A stretch of DNA of 64,000 nt from NCBI RefSeq assembly GCF_009737085.1, contig NZ_WOVL01000021.1, positions 1 to 64,000 on the forward strand, in the 5' to 3' direction. Positions within the stretch are counted from its first letter, which is position 1, and every line of letters begins with the position of its first letter. The notes beneath the pieces are model-generated. The model was not told the origin of the DNA. It saw nothing but the letters and a program-made list of their open reading frames with translations, and did not search any database. Shown one piece after another: positions 27,514 through 35,456 of the stretch. This DNA comes from Paenibacillus sp. NEAU-GSW1. Lineage in GTDB: Bacteria; Bacillota; Bacilli; Paenibacillales; Paenibacillaceae. The translations under genes and the position numbers were made by a program.

Positions 27514-28182
27514 TTAATACCGATATGTCCAGAACCGCTCTATTCCAAAACGGTCGCGAACCTCTTTGCGCTTCCAGCTCTCACGGCCCTCCAGCTCGGC
27601 AAATTGAAACTGTGAGCGATGCGCGCGAATTGACGCTACCTTTTGCTCCAAAAAGTCTGTCACATCGTTATAAATATCGGGTTCGCCAATATTTTCCACC
27701 GTATTGCGCGAGAACGCTATGCACAATACGCGAGGGCGCTCATTAGCAGGCATCCGGCCAACTGTTCGGACGACCGATGCTCCGCATGCGTCATGATCGG
27801 GATGAACGCTATAACCGGGATAGAACGTCAATATTACTTCTGGCCGAATTTCCTTAATGATAGCGTCAATGCTGCCATCCAGCTTGTCCTGATCCTCAAA
27901 CTCGATCATTTTATCGTGAAAGCCAAGAAGCCGAACATCTTGAATGCCGATGGCCAGGCAAGACTCCTCCAGCTCCTTCTTGCGGTATTCCGGCAGCGTT
28001 ACCCGATTTGCAAACGGCGGCACGCCCATTGTGCGCCCCATCTCGCCAAGCGTCAGGCACGCATAGGTCACATGTGCGCCTTCCTCTATCGATTTGGCCA
28101 ACGTTCCCGAGAGGCCGAACGCTTCATCGTCCGGATGCGGCAGAATGACGAGAATACGCTCTGCTTTTTGCCAAGTTGCCAT
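27514..28182 (-). CDS. bshB2: Bacillithiol biosynthesis deacetylase BshB2, 222 aa
   Basis: Zinc-dependent LmbE/PIG-L deacetylase that converts GlcNAc-malate to GlcN-malate in bacillithiol synthesis. The metal motif HPDDE (residues 16-20) and the second zinc/catalytic histidines in YSVHPDHDACG are intact. The sequence ENIGEPDIYNDVTDFLEQK and the length match the BshB2 (YojG) subgroup rather than BshB1. It follows a yojF gene, the usual partner. The two are probably co-transcribed with pepA. Confidence 0.9.
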   Translation of the reverse strand: MATWQKAERILVILPHPDDEAFGLSGTLAKSIEEGAHVTYACLTLGEMGRTMGVPPFANRVTLPEYRKKELEESCLAIGIQDVRLLGFHDKMIEFEDQDKLDGSIDAIIKEIRPEVILTFYPGYSVHPDHDACGASVVRTVGRMPANERPRVLCIAFSRNTVENIGEPDIYNDVTDFLEQKVASIRAHRSQFQFAELEGRESWKRKEVRDRFGIERFWTYRY

Positions 28183-28223
28183 CTTCGATCCTCCCTTTCT
28201 TGTTCTTAATACCCACTGCTATT

Positions 28224-28568
28224 CTAAAAAGGGCTCTCACTCAGCTGCAACGCGACAACGAGCTTGCCTTGGCTGTCATGTCCAGCCAGAATGAGTCTTT
28301 CGACGTCGCCAGAGTCCCAATGGGTCAATCCTTCCGAATAAATCCAGCCATTGGACGTTTTCAAACCTACGCGATACGGCCCGTCGCCGGCAATTGAGCC
28401 TGCTGAATATTGTACAACGGCGTTGCTTATAAAAGTAGCCGCCGGATGTTTGCTGCTGTCGTTATGTGCCGCATATGCGCCAGACGTCATCTCGACATGC
28501 GCATACAGCGGCCGGTTTTTCCAAGCATTAATACGTTCCTGCACGGATTGCTTATTGATAAGCTGCAT
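28224..28568 (-). CDS. yojF: YojF family protein (DUF1806), 114 aa
   Basis: The sequence (RPLYAHVEMTSGAY, GPYRVGLKTSNGWIYSEGLTHW, LVVALQLSESPF) fits the YojF/DUF1806 family, encoded directly ahead of bshB2 in many Bacillales. Its function is not known; the constant pairing suggests a role connected to bacillithiol or to BshB2 activity. It starts 42 bases after pepA, with AGGAGAAATAGC before the ATG. Confidence 0.85.
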   Translation of the reverse strand: MQLINKQSVQERINAWKNRPLYAHVEMTSGAYAAHNDSSKHPAATFISNAVVQYSAGSIAGDGPYRVGLKTSNGWIYSEGLTHWDSGDVERLILAGHDSQGKLVVALQLSESPF

Positions 28569-28610
28569 GCTATTTCTCCTTCCCCATCCCTGTTAATCCG
28601 CCTCTGTTGT

Positions 28611-30122
28611 CTATTCGCCCGTAACAAGCTCAGCTAGCGTACGGACCATAACGCCGGTTGCTCCTTTAGGCTCCCAGCTTCTGCTTCGATCCAGAAAAGC
28701 TGTACCGGCAATGTCCAGATGCACCCAAGGCAGCTCCTCTGCGAATGCGCCGACGAACAGTCCGCCTGTAATCGTTCCTGCGTATCGGCCTCCGCTGTTT
28801 TTCAAATCAGCGGCATCGCTTGTCAATTGCTTTTTATACTCCGGGTAAGCAGGAAGCTGCCATACCCGTTCTCCGCTTTTCTCAGAGGCTTGTTTGACTT
28901 GCTCCATTAAGCTCTCGTCATTCGTTACCGCTCCCGTTGCTTCAATGCCAAGAGCGGACAGAACGGCACCGGTAAGCGTCGCAACGTCAACCAGCTTCGT
29001 CGCTCCCCGGCGAATTGCCGTCGTTAAACCGTCGCCCAGCACAAGTCGGCCCTCTGCGTCGGTATTTACCACTTCTACCTTCAGCCCGTTCATCATCGTT
29101 ATAATATCGCCCGGCTTGAACGCCCGATCCGACGGCATATTCTCCGCAGTAGGAATGACTGCAACGATATTGACGGCAGGCTTTATCTCACCGACAATTC
29201 GCAGCGCCCCAATAACGGCAGCCGCTCCTCCCATATCCGATATCATCTCTTCCATTCCTGCCGCTTTTTTCAGCGAAATACCGCCAGTGTCAAACGTAAT
29301 GCCTTTCCCGATCAATCCCCAAGTCTCATTATCATCGGGAGCGCCTTTATAATGAAGCACGATCATTCGAGGCGGATTCGCGCTGCCTTGTCCGACGCCA
29401 AGCAATCCGCCCATGCCTTGCTCGGCAGCCGTCCACTCGTCAATGACTTCAATATCAAAGTCATATTCCCGCGCCATATTTTCCGCATAAGCTGCCAGCC
29501 CTTCCGGCGTCAGCCGGTTGCCTGCGAGATTCGTCAAATCGCGAGCCGCTTTTACGCCTTCCGCGAACAGCTCTCCGCGAGCAATGCCTGCATTCCATTT
29601 CTCGGCATAGCCCGAAGGTTCAGCGCCTCCGCCAGCCAGGACGAAAGAAAGCTTGCTAATCTCGTAGCGCTGCTTCTCATTTCGCAGCTCTGGAAGTCTG
29701 TCATAGATCGCTAATTTAAGACCTTCCGTTAACGCTTGCGACGCTTGTTCAGCCGAGTATCCGTTTCCGCCATCAATGACTTCCTGCGGCACTTGAAGCT
29801 GTACCGTTTGCGCTTTAATTCGCTTTAGCGCCTTCGCAGCTGTTGCTCCTGCAAGTCGCAGACCAGCAAGTCCTACAGCATTGCCTATCCCTACGAAAAT
29901 AATATGGTTAGCCGAATGAAGACCGAGCGTAGCAATAATCTCCGCTTGCTCCTGTTCTCCTTTAAACAGCCCCTTTGCATGACATGCGCGAAGCGCGATA
30001 TCGATTTGCGGCTGTACCCACTGCGCCGTCTGATCCTTCAGATCTGTTGGACTGATCAGTCGAACGATTGCTTCCGCCGAACCGGCAGACGCTGCTGATT
30101 CATATGTAAAGGATGTAGTCAT
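28611..30122 (-). CDS. pepA: Leucyl aminopeptidase, M17, 503 aa
   Basis: Cytoplasmic two-metal aminopeptidase that releases N-terminal residues. The C-terminal catalytic domain contains the M17 signature NTDAEGRLVLGD, the metal-binding KGITFDTGGISLK and the DMGGAAAVIGA helix. The N-terminal 170 residues are the alpha/beta domain used in hexamer assembly. Full family length. The ATG at 30122 follows AGAGAGG by about nine bases. A terminator of the upstream kinase gene lies directly in front. Confidence 0.93.
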   Translation of the reverse strand: MTTSFTYESAASAGSAEAIVRLISPTDLKDQTAQWVQPQIDIALRACHAKGLFKGEQEQAEIIATLGLHSANHIIFVGIGNAVGLAGLRLAGATAAKALKRIKAQTVQLQVPQEVIDGGNGYSAEQASQALTEGLKLAIYDRLPELRNEKQRYEISKLSFVLAGGGAEPSGYAEKWNAGIARGELFAEGVKAARDLTNLAGNRLTPEGLAAYAENMAREYDFDIEVIDEWTAAEQGMGGLLGVGQGSANPPRMIVLHYKGAPDDNETWGLIGKGITFDTGGISLKKAAGMEEMISDMGGAAAVIGALRIVGEIKPAVNIVAVIPTAENMPSDRAFKPGDIITMMNGLKVEVVNTDAEGRLVLGDGLTTAIRRGATKLVDVATLTGAVLSALGIEATGAVTNDESLMEQVKQASEKSGERVWQLPAYPEYKKQLTSDAADLKNSGGRYAGTITGGLFVGAFAEELPWVHLDIAGTAFLDRSRSWEPKGATGVMVRTLAELVTGE

Positions 30123-30147
30123 ATCTTTTAAACCTCTCTTTCAAAAA

Positions 30148-30173
30148 CAAAATCGGGGTGCATACCCCGATTC
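30148..30173 (-). terminator. Terminator after the PAS kinase
   Basis: ATCGGGGT and ACCCCGAT pair around GCAT/ATGC, followed on the minus strand by TTTGTTTTTG. It lies eight bases past the kinase stop. Confidence 0.85.
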
Positions 30174-30180
30174 TAATGCT

Positions 30181-31560
30181 TTATTCTGCCAATGGCAAAT
30201 AGATTGTAAATGTTGTTCCGTTACCTTCACAGCTATCCACGCGAATCGAACCGTTATGATTGCGGATAATGCGATAGCTGACAGACAATCCAAGACCGGT
30301 TCCCGCTTCCTTAGTCGTAAAAAAAGGGTCGAACAATCGGGCGAGCGTCGGACGGTCCATCCCTTTGCCGTTATCGCGAAGTATAATTTCTGCATTCTGC
30401 CCGTCTGAACGGGTTATGACGTCAATTCGGCCTCTTCGTTTGTCACTGATCTCCTCAATGGCATCCAAAGCGTTTTTCATAATATTTAAAATGACCTGTT
30501 TAATTTGCTTCACATCGATCGACACGGTCACATCGGTATCATTGTCATAGGATTCAACTTGAATATGGCAATTGCGCATCAGCGCTTCGCTTTCCGTTAA
30601 CAGCACAACCTCTTGGACAAGCTGATTGATCGATACTGCTTTCTTCATTGGAGCAGAAGGCTTGGATGAATTTAAAAACTCATAAATAATGTCGTTAGCC
30701 CGGTCAATTTCCGCTAAAATAATGCGCGCGTATTCCTCTTTGCCCAGCTGCATTAAATAAGGCCGCAATAGCTGTATGAATCCTCGAATCGAAGTGAGCG
30801 GATTTCGAATTTCGTGCGCTATTGCAGCCGATATTCGTCCGAGCATGGCAAGCTTGTCGTTCTGCAGCGCAGTTTGCTCAATCTGCTTGTATTCGGAAAC
30901 ATCCTTCACGCTTATTAGAAAATCGCCGTCCAGCTGATCTCCATAAGTAACGGTTACAAGCAGATGCTTGCCATCCTTGTCTTGAAATTCGTAATAGCCG
31001 CTTCTCCTTCGGAACAATTCCTTATAAAGGCGTACGATTAGCCGTTTTGTCGTTGTATTCAGCTGGCGATTCGTTAAAATCTCGTTTAAATTGCAGCCGA
31101 TAAGCGTTTTGCGAGGAATGTCGAGCAGCTTTGCCATTTGAACGTTAATAAAAGACAGTACGCCTTCGCTGTCGAACAATGCGATCCCGCTGTCCATGTG
31201 TTGAAGCACGTTTTCATACTTATTTTTTACCATTTCGAAAGAACGGTTGGAATGAAAAAGCATTTCCCGCATTTCAGAAAATCGTTGATTGTTGAGCTGA
31301 TCATCCAGCGAGGCCTCACGAAAAGTGACCATCACTTCTATTAAAAACATAAACGAACGATTATAAAGCTGTATCGCTTCATCCGATTCAACATTAGCCA
31401 CAATTGTCTGCATACATTCTTCATGAAGAGCAATGACATCCTCGGGACGAAAGCCTTGCATTTCACTTCCGAGTTCCTTTGCTTTAACAAGAGACATTTC
31501 CATTCCGTTGCGAACAAATTCGGCAAGAGCCGGGAAATAGCGCTTTTGAGCCAGCTGCAT
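30181..31560 (-). CDS. Soluble PAS-domain sensor histidine kinase, 459 aa
   Basis: No membrane span is present. The N-terminal 110 residues are a helical domain (YFPALAEFVRNGMEMSLVKAKELG) resembling the RsbU/RsbR-type N-terminal dimer domain. A PAS domain spans about 125-235 (VLQHMDSGIALFDSEGVLSFIN). A HisKA domain follows with the phospho-His in AIAHEIRNPLTSIRGFIQLL, and a HATPase_c domain with NALDAIEEI, DNGKGM and GTGLGLSVS. The layout resembles orphan cytosolic kinases that feed the sporulation phosphorelay. No response regulator is adjacent, so that role is possible but unproven. It has its own promoter and terminator. Confidence 0.85.
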   Translation of the reverse strand: MQLAQKRYFPALAEFVRNGMEMSLVKAKELGSEMQGFRPEDVIALHEECMQTIVANVESDEAIQLYNRSFMFLIEVMVTFREASLDDQLNNQRFSEMREMLFHSNRSFEMVKNKYENVLQHMDSGIALFDSEGVLSFINVQMAKLLDIPRKTLIGCNLNEILTNRQLNTTTKRLIVRLYKELFRRRSGYYEFQDKDGKHLLVTVTYGDQLDGDFLISVKDVSEYKQIEQTALQNDKLAMLGRISAAIAHEIRNPLTSIRGFIQLLRPYLMQLGKEEYARIILAEIDRANDIIYEFLNSSKPSAPMKKAVSINQLVQEVVLLTESEALMRNCHIQVESYDNDTDVTVSIDVKQIKQVILNIMKNALDAIEEISDKRRGRIDVITRSDGQNAEIILRDNGKGMDRPTLARLFDPFFTTKEAGTGLGLSVSYRIIRNHNGSIRVDSCEGNGTTFTIYLPLAE

Positions 31561-31609
31561 CCAATAATCCTCCCCGACAACATCAATGACGATGCGAACA
31601 ATTTATTTT

Positions 31610-31639
31610 ATCATAAAATTTGTTAACATTTGCTGTCAA
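31610..31639 (-). promoter_or_regulatory. Sigma-A promoter of the PAS kinase
   Basis: Minus strand TTGACA (31634-31639) and TATGAT (31610-31615) are 18 bases apart, about 50 bases before the kinase ATG. Confidence 0.65.
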
Positions 31640-31693
31640 TCGGAGACTTTGTCGAATATTGGAATTTCCATTCCTAATATATTGTAAACAATA

Positions 31694-33091
31694 TCAATTG
31701 CGCTGGCCGCCGCGACGATCACCGTCATCTTTGCGGTCATCGTCATCGTTATGTTTATTCGTATTGTCTCGATCCTCATTGCTGTCTTCTTGCTTATCGT
31801 TCTTATTCGAATCGCTGTCATTTCTATCATTGTCGCGATCATCTCCATAATCGCCGTAATCGCCATCCGCATTGCCGCGATCGCGATTATCATCATTTTT
31901 TCGATTATCGTCGTCGCCATCGTCATTGTCTTGATTACGATTTTTATCGTTAGATTTGGAATTGTCATCCTTCTTGCCCCAATTCCAGCCCGAACGATCA
32001 TCATCGTCCTTCTTGCCGGACGAGCCCTTATTGCTGCTGCTGCCGCCGCTGTTCTTGCCGCTGTTGCCGCGTTTATCATTCTTAAGATCCGGTTGCTTCG
32101 TCGTGCGCGGTTTATCCGTTTGGCCGCTTTTCGGTTTATCAGCAGCAGCGCTTGGCTTAGAGGTTTGCTGCGGCTTGCTTGTTGCCGTTCCGGAATTCCC
32201 CTCAGTCGGATTTGGCGTCGATTTCGCAGATTGATCTTTAGCCTTATCCGCCTTTTCTTTCTTCTCTTTCTTTTCTTTATCTACGAGCTCCTTGAGCTTT
32301 TCCTTGCTCGCATTATCCGAATGGTCGACGATTTGCTCCACGCCGCCGTACGGTTCCGACACCTTGTCGATCGACTCGTTTTTCAACAATTCCAGCGGAA
32401 TTTCGTACCCTTCTTCTTTGGCCATCAAATAGACCGCCATTTTGCCGGATGATACGCCATTCATAGCTGCTTCGTCTCGAAGCTCGACAGGAATCGACAA
32501 TGCCATAATGTTCGCTTCCACTTCAAGAGCCAACTGGTCGATCACATTCATAATTGCCGCATCGAGCTGGCTGGACAACGCCTTTTCAAACTCGACTCCG
32601 GCCTTTTCATTCAGAAGCAAGCTTGTAATGACAATATCTTTATCCGCCCCGGCCAAATAATCGGCGTTTGCGATCTTTTTAACGATTTGATCCGCAACCT
32701 TATCAATCGGCTTGCCTTTAAAGTCAATATCTTCGATAATGTCGCTGCCGTCATCGTTTAACGCGCGAAGCTCCCATACGTTTTTATTCTCATCGACTCC
32801 AATCTCGATGCTTGGATTAATATCCATGCTCACATAGGCAACAACCGGGTGGTTTGCGCTTTGCACGAGAAAAAGCAACGGCAGCAGCATAAGAACGATA
32901 GCGGCAGCTGCTCCAGCATACCAGTGGGTGCGGCGAGGCTTACGGCGTACCGCTTGCAAATGAAGGGAATCAAATACGATCTCTTCCCCGACTTGCGCCT
33001 TGCGGTTAAGCGGAACGGATACAAATCCGCCGTCGGACGTCATGACTACAGCTTTATTATTTTTCACTTGCATCACGACGCCGCGATTCAT
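31694..33091 (-). CDS. rsgI: RsgI-type anti-sigma factor, 465 aa
   Basis: Membrane-bound inhibitor of SigI. The cytoplasmic RsgI domain (residues 1-50, MNRGVVMQVKNNKAVVMTSDGGF) binds the sigma factor. A span at about 57-78 and the conserved outside domain (about 83-260, VAYVSMDINPSIEIGVDENKNV) follow. Beyond about residue 265 the protein becomes a long disordered tail, first Lys/Glu, then Ser/Pro/Thr/Lys, then extremely rich in Asp, Asn, Lys and Arg. In cellulolytic clostridia the RsgI C-terminus is a carbohydrate-binding or hydrolase sensor; here no such domain is seen. The start overlaps the sigI stop by four bases (ATGA), the usual coupling. Confidence 0.92.
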   Translation of the reverse strand: MNRGVVMQVKNNKAVVMTSDGGFVSVPLNRKAQVGEEIVFDSLHLQAVRRKPRRTHWYAGAAAAIVLMLLPLLFLVQSANHPVVAYVSMDINPSIEIGVDENKNVWELRALNDDGSDIIEDIDFKGKPIDKVADQIVKKIANADYLAGADKDIVITSLLLNEKAGVEFEKALSSQLDAAIMNVIDQLALEVEANIMALSIPVELRDEAAMNGVSSGKMAVYLMAKEEGYEIPLELLKNESIDKVSEPYGGVEQIVDHSDNASKEKLKELVDKEKKEKKEKADKAKDQSAKSTPNPTEGNSGTATSKPQQTSKPSAAADKPKSGQTDKPRTTKQPDLKNDKRGNSGKNSGGSSSNKGSSGKKDDDDRSGWNWGKKDDNSKSNDKNRNQDNDDGDDDNRKNDDNRDRGNADGDYGDYGDDRDNDRNDSDSNKNDKQEDSNEDRDNTNKHNDDDDRKDDGDRRGGQRN

Positions 33092-33903
33092 AACCCTGCC
33101 CCCTTGCCCATTTGCGTAGTTTGATCGTACTTATTTATGTAATCGAACAAATAAGGATATGTACCTTTCATAATAAAAGCAACTGCAATTATATATTTCC
33201 GATTGCGCTCAATCGTTTTGCGAGAGACTTCGCATAGATCCGTCAGCTCTTTAACCGGAAGCTTGCCTGTTGTGCGCAATTGTTCAAACAATTTCTCATT
33301 CGACGCCAGCGACCCGGCGATGCCTTTCAGCATCTCCCGTGAATCGGCGTGCTTAGGCGAGCACTCCACCAGCTCAAGAAACGTTACGCCGAAGCCTTCC
33401 AGCTCCTTGCTGTACTCCATAATTTCCATCCGGCGTTCTTCTGCCGCCCGTTCCAAGTCGTAAGCTTGCAGCGCTTGCCGGGTTTCAACCGGATTGTAGG
33501 GCTGCTCCTCTTCATCCTGCTGGTCGAAGGAGCTGTATGGAACCGATTGAAAGTGACGCTGCTCCTTGCGTACATAATCGATTAAACGGCGTCGTATGAC
33601 CGTTTCTGCGAACCCTAGAAAAGACCTGCCGGATTCGGAGGAAAACTGGTTGATTGCCTCATTGAACGCCGTCAAAGCAATACTGAATTCATCATCCCTT
33701 GACGGGTCTATATACCGTTTGCAGAAACGGCTTGTCACCTTCGTGACATAAGGCTTATAGTCGGCTATGAATTGCTCTCTCAGCGCCTCATCGCCTTGCT
33801 TAATTCTTACAATGATCTGTTCAGGAGCCGCTTTATGCTGCAGCTCTTCGGCATTCGAGGAATTGGACTTCCCCATAAACCGTTTGAACAACAAGAGTAA
33901 CAA
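33088..33903 (-). CDS. sigI: RNA polymerase sigma factor SigI, 271 aa
   Basis: The region FCKRYIDPSRDDEFSIALTAFNEAI with VIRRRLIDYVRKEQRH is the sigma-2-like part of SigI. The C-terminal SigI domain (GVTFLELVECSPKH ... LPVKELTDLCEVSRKTIERNRKYIIA) follows, with a helix-turn-helix. I start at a TTG at 33903, five bases after AGGTGG, giving LLLLFKRFMGK, which resembles the B. subtilis N-terminus. The upstream ATGs at 33939 and 33924 lie at or before the predicted transcription start. SigI responds to heat and envelope stress in Bacillus and to polysaccharides in clostridia. Confidence 0.9.
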   Translation of the reverse strand: MLLLLFKRFMGKSNSSNAEELQHKAAPEQIIVRIKQGDEALREQFIADYKPYVTKVTSRFCKRYIDPSRDDEFSIALTAFNEAINQFSSESGRSFLGFAETVIRRRLIDYVRKEQRHFQSVPYSSFDQQDEEEQPYNPVETRQALQAYDLERAAEERRMEIMEYSKELEGFGVTFLELVECSPKHADSREMLKGIAGSLASNEKLFEQLRTTGKLPVKELTDLCEVSRKTIERNRKYIIAVAFIMKGTYPYLFDYINKYDQTTQMGKGAGL

Positions 33904-33928
33904 CCGCTCCACCTCTCTGTTCATATGT

Positions 33929-33957
33929 TTCGCTAGCATGATTTGATTTCAGGGGGT
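33929..33957 (-). promoter_or_regulatory. SigI-type autoregulatory promoter
   Basis: The minus strand has ACCCCC (33952-33957) and CGAA (33929-33932), the two elements known for SigI-dependent promoters, with 19 bases between the C-run and CGAA, just ahead of sigI. This is the expected self-activating promoter and argues for the downstream TTG start. Confidence 0.65.
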
Positions 33958-33983
33958 GTACGTTCAATTTTCTGAGAAAAATG

Positions 33984-34008
33984 AAAAGCCTCCGCGAAGG
34001 AGGCATCG
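33984..34008 (-). terminator. Terminator after the Cys-motif gene
   Basis: GCCTCC and GGAGGC (33988-34004) form a short stem, followed on the minus strand by TTTTCATTTTTC. Confidence 0.7.
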
Positions 34009-34021
34009 TTTCATATCAACA

Positions 34022-34438
34022 TTAGACAGAGGTTCGTCTCTGTCTCAATTTATTGCGTCTGCCGTTTAATGTGCCTAACCGCTTTTTCAGTTCATCCTGC
34101 CATGCCTTATCGCCGATTTGTCCCGCAAAACAAAGCAAATCGAGCGCCATGTCAATCTGGCTTAGAACGACGTCCATCGGATCCTCGTTCTCATGATTGA
34201 CGCAATTTTCCAAAAGCTCCTTGCCTTCCTGTTCAACATACTCCCCAAAATCGACTTCGTCTGCGCCGTCTCCGTGCGCATATTCAGCCAATATCTCGTA
34301 TTCGTTCTCCACAAGATAGTGAATTTCAACCCGATGGCATACCGGACAGAACATGATCGGAACATTATGAATATTCGTCCGAATATGTTTCAGCGTCCCT
34401 TTCGTGCCAATCATACTTGCACCGCAGCAAAAGCTCAT
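34022..34438 (-). CDS. Cys-motif protein of unknown function, 138 aa
   Basis: I take the ATG at 34438, ten bases after AAGGAGG, not the longer frame to 34489. The protein begins SFCCGASMIGTKG and has a second cysteine pair in IMFCPVCHRVEIHYLV, about 25 residues later, a plausible zinc site. A strongly acidic middle follows, and then a helix (VLSQIDMALDLLCFAG ... WQDELKKRLG) that resembles the short IDEAL helix motif. I recognise no named family. Small zinc-ribbon proteins of this layout occur widely in Bacillales; the role is unknown. Confidence 0.6.
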   Translation of the reverse strand: MSFCCGASMIGTKGTLKHIRTNIHNVPIMFCPVCHRVEIHYLVENEYEILAEYAHGDGADEVDFGEYVEQEGKELLENCVNHENEDPMDVVLSQIDMALDLLCFAGQIGDKAWQDELKKRLGTLNGRRNKLRQRRTSV

Positions 34439-34767
34439 CGCCGGTTCCCTCCTTATGCGTCCGGCCGCAGATCGATCTGCAGCAGACAAACGAGAATTAT
34501 TCGATTGGTTGTATGGCTGTTTGTTTCATATAAACTATTCGAGCAGTGAAGATGAAATTCCTGCTTTATAGACCCCATTGTCAGATATTGAAATATTAAT
34601 CATTCCAATTGAAAGATTTAATATAGGAATCCACAAGCAAAAGCGAACGCTATCGCTTCTCCAGAATCATTCGAATAAACGTAAAATAGCGATGCAGAGA
34701 TAACACCTGCACCGCTATTTTTTCACTAATTGCTTATGTGAGCTGTTTCTCTGGCTTGTAGCAGAGA
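34439..34767. other. Gap between the Cys-motif gene and the peroxiredoxin
   Basis: No gene is seen in these 329 bases. They hold the upstream region of the Cys-motif gene and, at 34683-34722, the terminator of the peroxiredoxin gene. Confidence 0.5.
34683..34722 (-). terminator. Terminator after the peroxiredoxin
   Basis: AAATAGCGGTGCAG pairs with CTGCATCGCTATTT (one wobble); the minus strand continues with TTACG. Confidence 0.65.
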
Positions 34768-35316
34768 TTACTTCGCAACCAGATGTTGTTGGCCCGGCTT
34801 CCAGTTCATCGGGCAAAGACCGCCGGATTGCAAAGCTTGCAGAACGCGAAGCGTTTCATCAACGCTGCGGCCAACATCGTTATGGTTAACAACTTGGTAT
34901 TTCACTTCGCCTTGCGGATCGATAATGAACAGGCCGCGAAGCGCGATGCCTTCTTCTTCGATCAATACGCCATAATCGCCTGCTACTTTTTTCGTGATGT
35001 CAGCAGCAAGCGGGAAGCTCAATTTGCCAAGACCGTTATCGTTAACAGGCGTGTTAATCCACGCGCGGTGACTATGCTTGCTGTCTACGCTGACGCCGAG
35101 CACTTCCGTGTTCAGTTTTGCGAACTCTTCAGAAGCAAGGCTCAGAGCTGTAATTTCAGTAGGGCATACAAATGTAAAATCCAATGGGTAGAAGAATAAT
35201 ACCAGCCATTTGCCTTTGTAATCCGCCAAAGATGCCGTACCAAAGTCTTTACCGTCGCCAGTGGCTGTTTCCATCGTAAAATCAGGTGCCGGGCGACCTA
35301 CCAAACGTTCTGCCAT
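34768..35316 (-). CDS. Typical 2-Cys peroxiredoxin, 182 aa
   Basis: Reduces hydrogen peroxide and organic peroxides. The peroxidatic cysteine is C51 in [14 protein letters not shown] and the resolving cysteine C168 in [11 protein letters not shown], so this is the AhpC/Prx1 class, and the sequence is close in pattern to B. subtilis YkuU. The [21 protein letters not shown] and [17 protein letters not shown] segments are all present. GGAGG precedes the ATG by about seven bases. It stands alone with its own promoter, which overlaps a PerR-like palindrome, and terminator. Confidence 0.93.
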   Translation of the reverse strand: MAERLVGRPAPDFTMETATGDGKDFGTASLADYKGKWLVLFFYPLDFTFVCPTEITALSLASEEFAKLNTEVLGVSVDSKHSHRAWINTPVNDNGLGKLSFPLAADITKKVAGDYGVLIEEEGIALRGLFIIDPQGEVKYQVVNHNDVGRSVDETLRVLQALQSGGLCPMNWKPGQQHLVAK

Positions 35317-35388
35317 TGTAATATCCTCCTTGACCTATCCGAATTTTCTCTCGTCATCCGCCATTTACCAATGGTGACTATGCCATAG

Positions 35389-35417
35389 ATACTATCATTA
35401 GACTATAATCAAGTCAA
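35389..35417 (-). promoter_or_regulatory. Peroxiredoxin promoter with possible PerR-type box
   Basis: Minus strand TTGACT (35412-35417) and TAGTAT (35389-35394) are 17 bases apart. The spacer, 35395-35411, is an imperfect palindrome TGATTATA-G-TCTAATGA, similar in shape to Fur/PerR boxes; six of eight arm positions pair. Peroxide control through PerR is plausible but not shown. Confidence 0.5.
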
Positions 35418-35431
35418 TATTAAAATTATTA

Positions 35432-35456
35432 CTTAATTATAATAAATATAATTAAG
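35432..35456 (-). terminator. AT-only hairpin at the end of leuB
   Basis: CTTAATTATA and TATAATTAAG pair perfectly around five bases and overlap the leuB stop codon. Lacking GC pairs it would be a weak terminator. Confidence 0.4.

Noticed and set aside
27514..28182. Reading bshB2 as a mycothiol-type or general PIG-L deacetylase
   Set aside because: The yojF partner and the BshB2-specific C-terminal sequence favour bacillithiol synthesis.
31655..31690. AATATT hairpin after rsgI as a terminator
   Set aside because: The stem is AT-rich and no T-run follows on the minus strand, so I did not list it.
31751..32452. Ile/Val-rich 233-codon frame on the plus strand that resembles a membrane protein
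   Set aside because: It is the complement of the Asp/Asn-rich RsgI tail; repeated GAT/AAT codons read backwards as ATC/ATT, giving a false hydrophobic protein.
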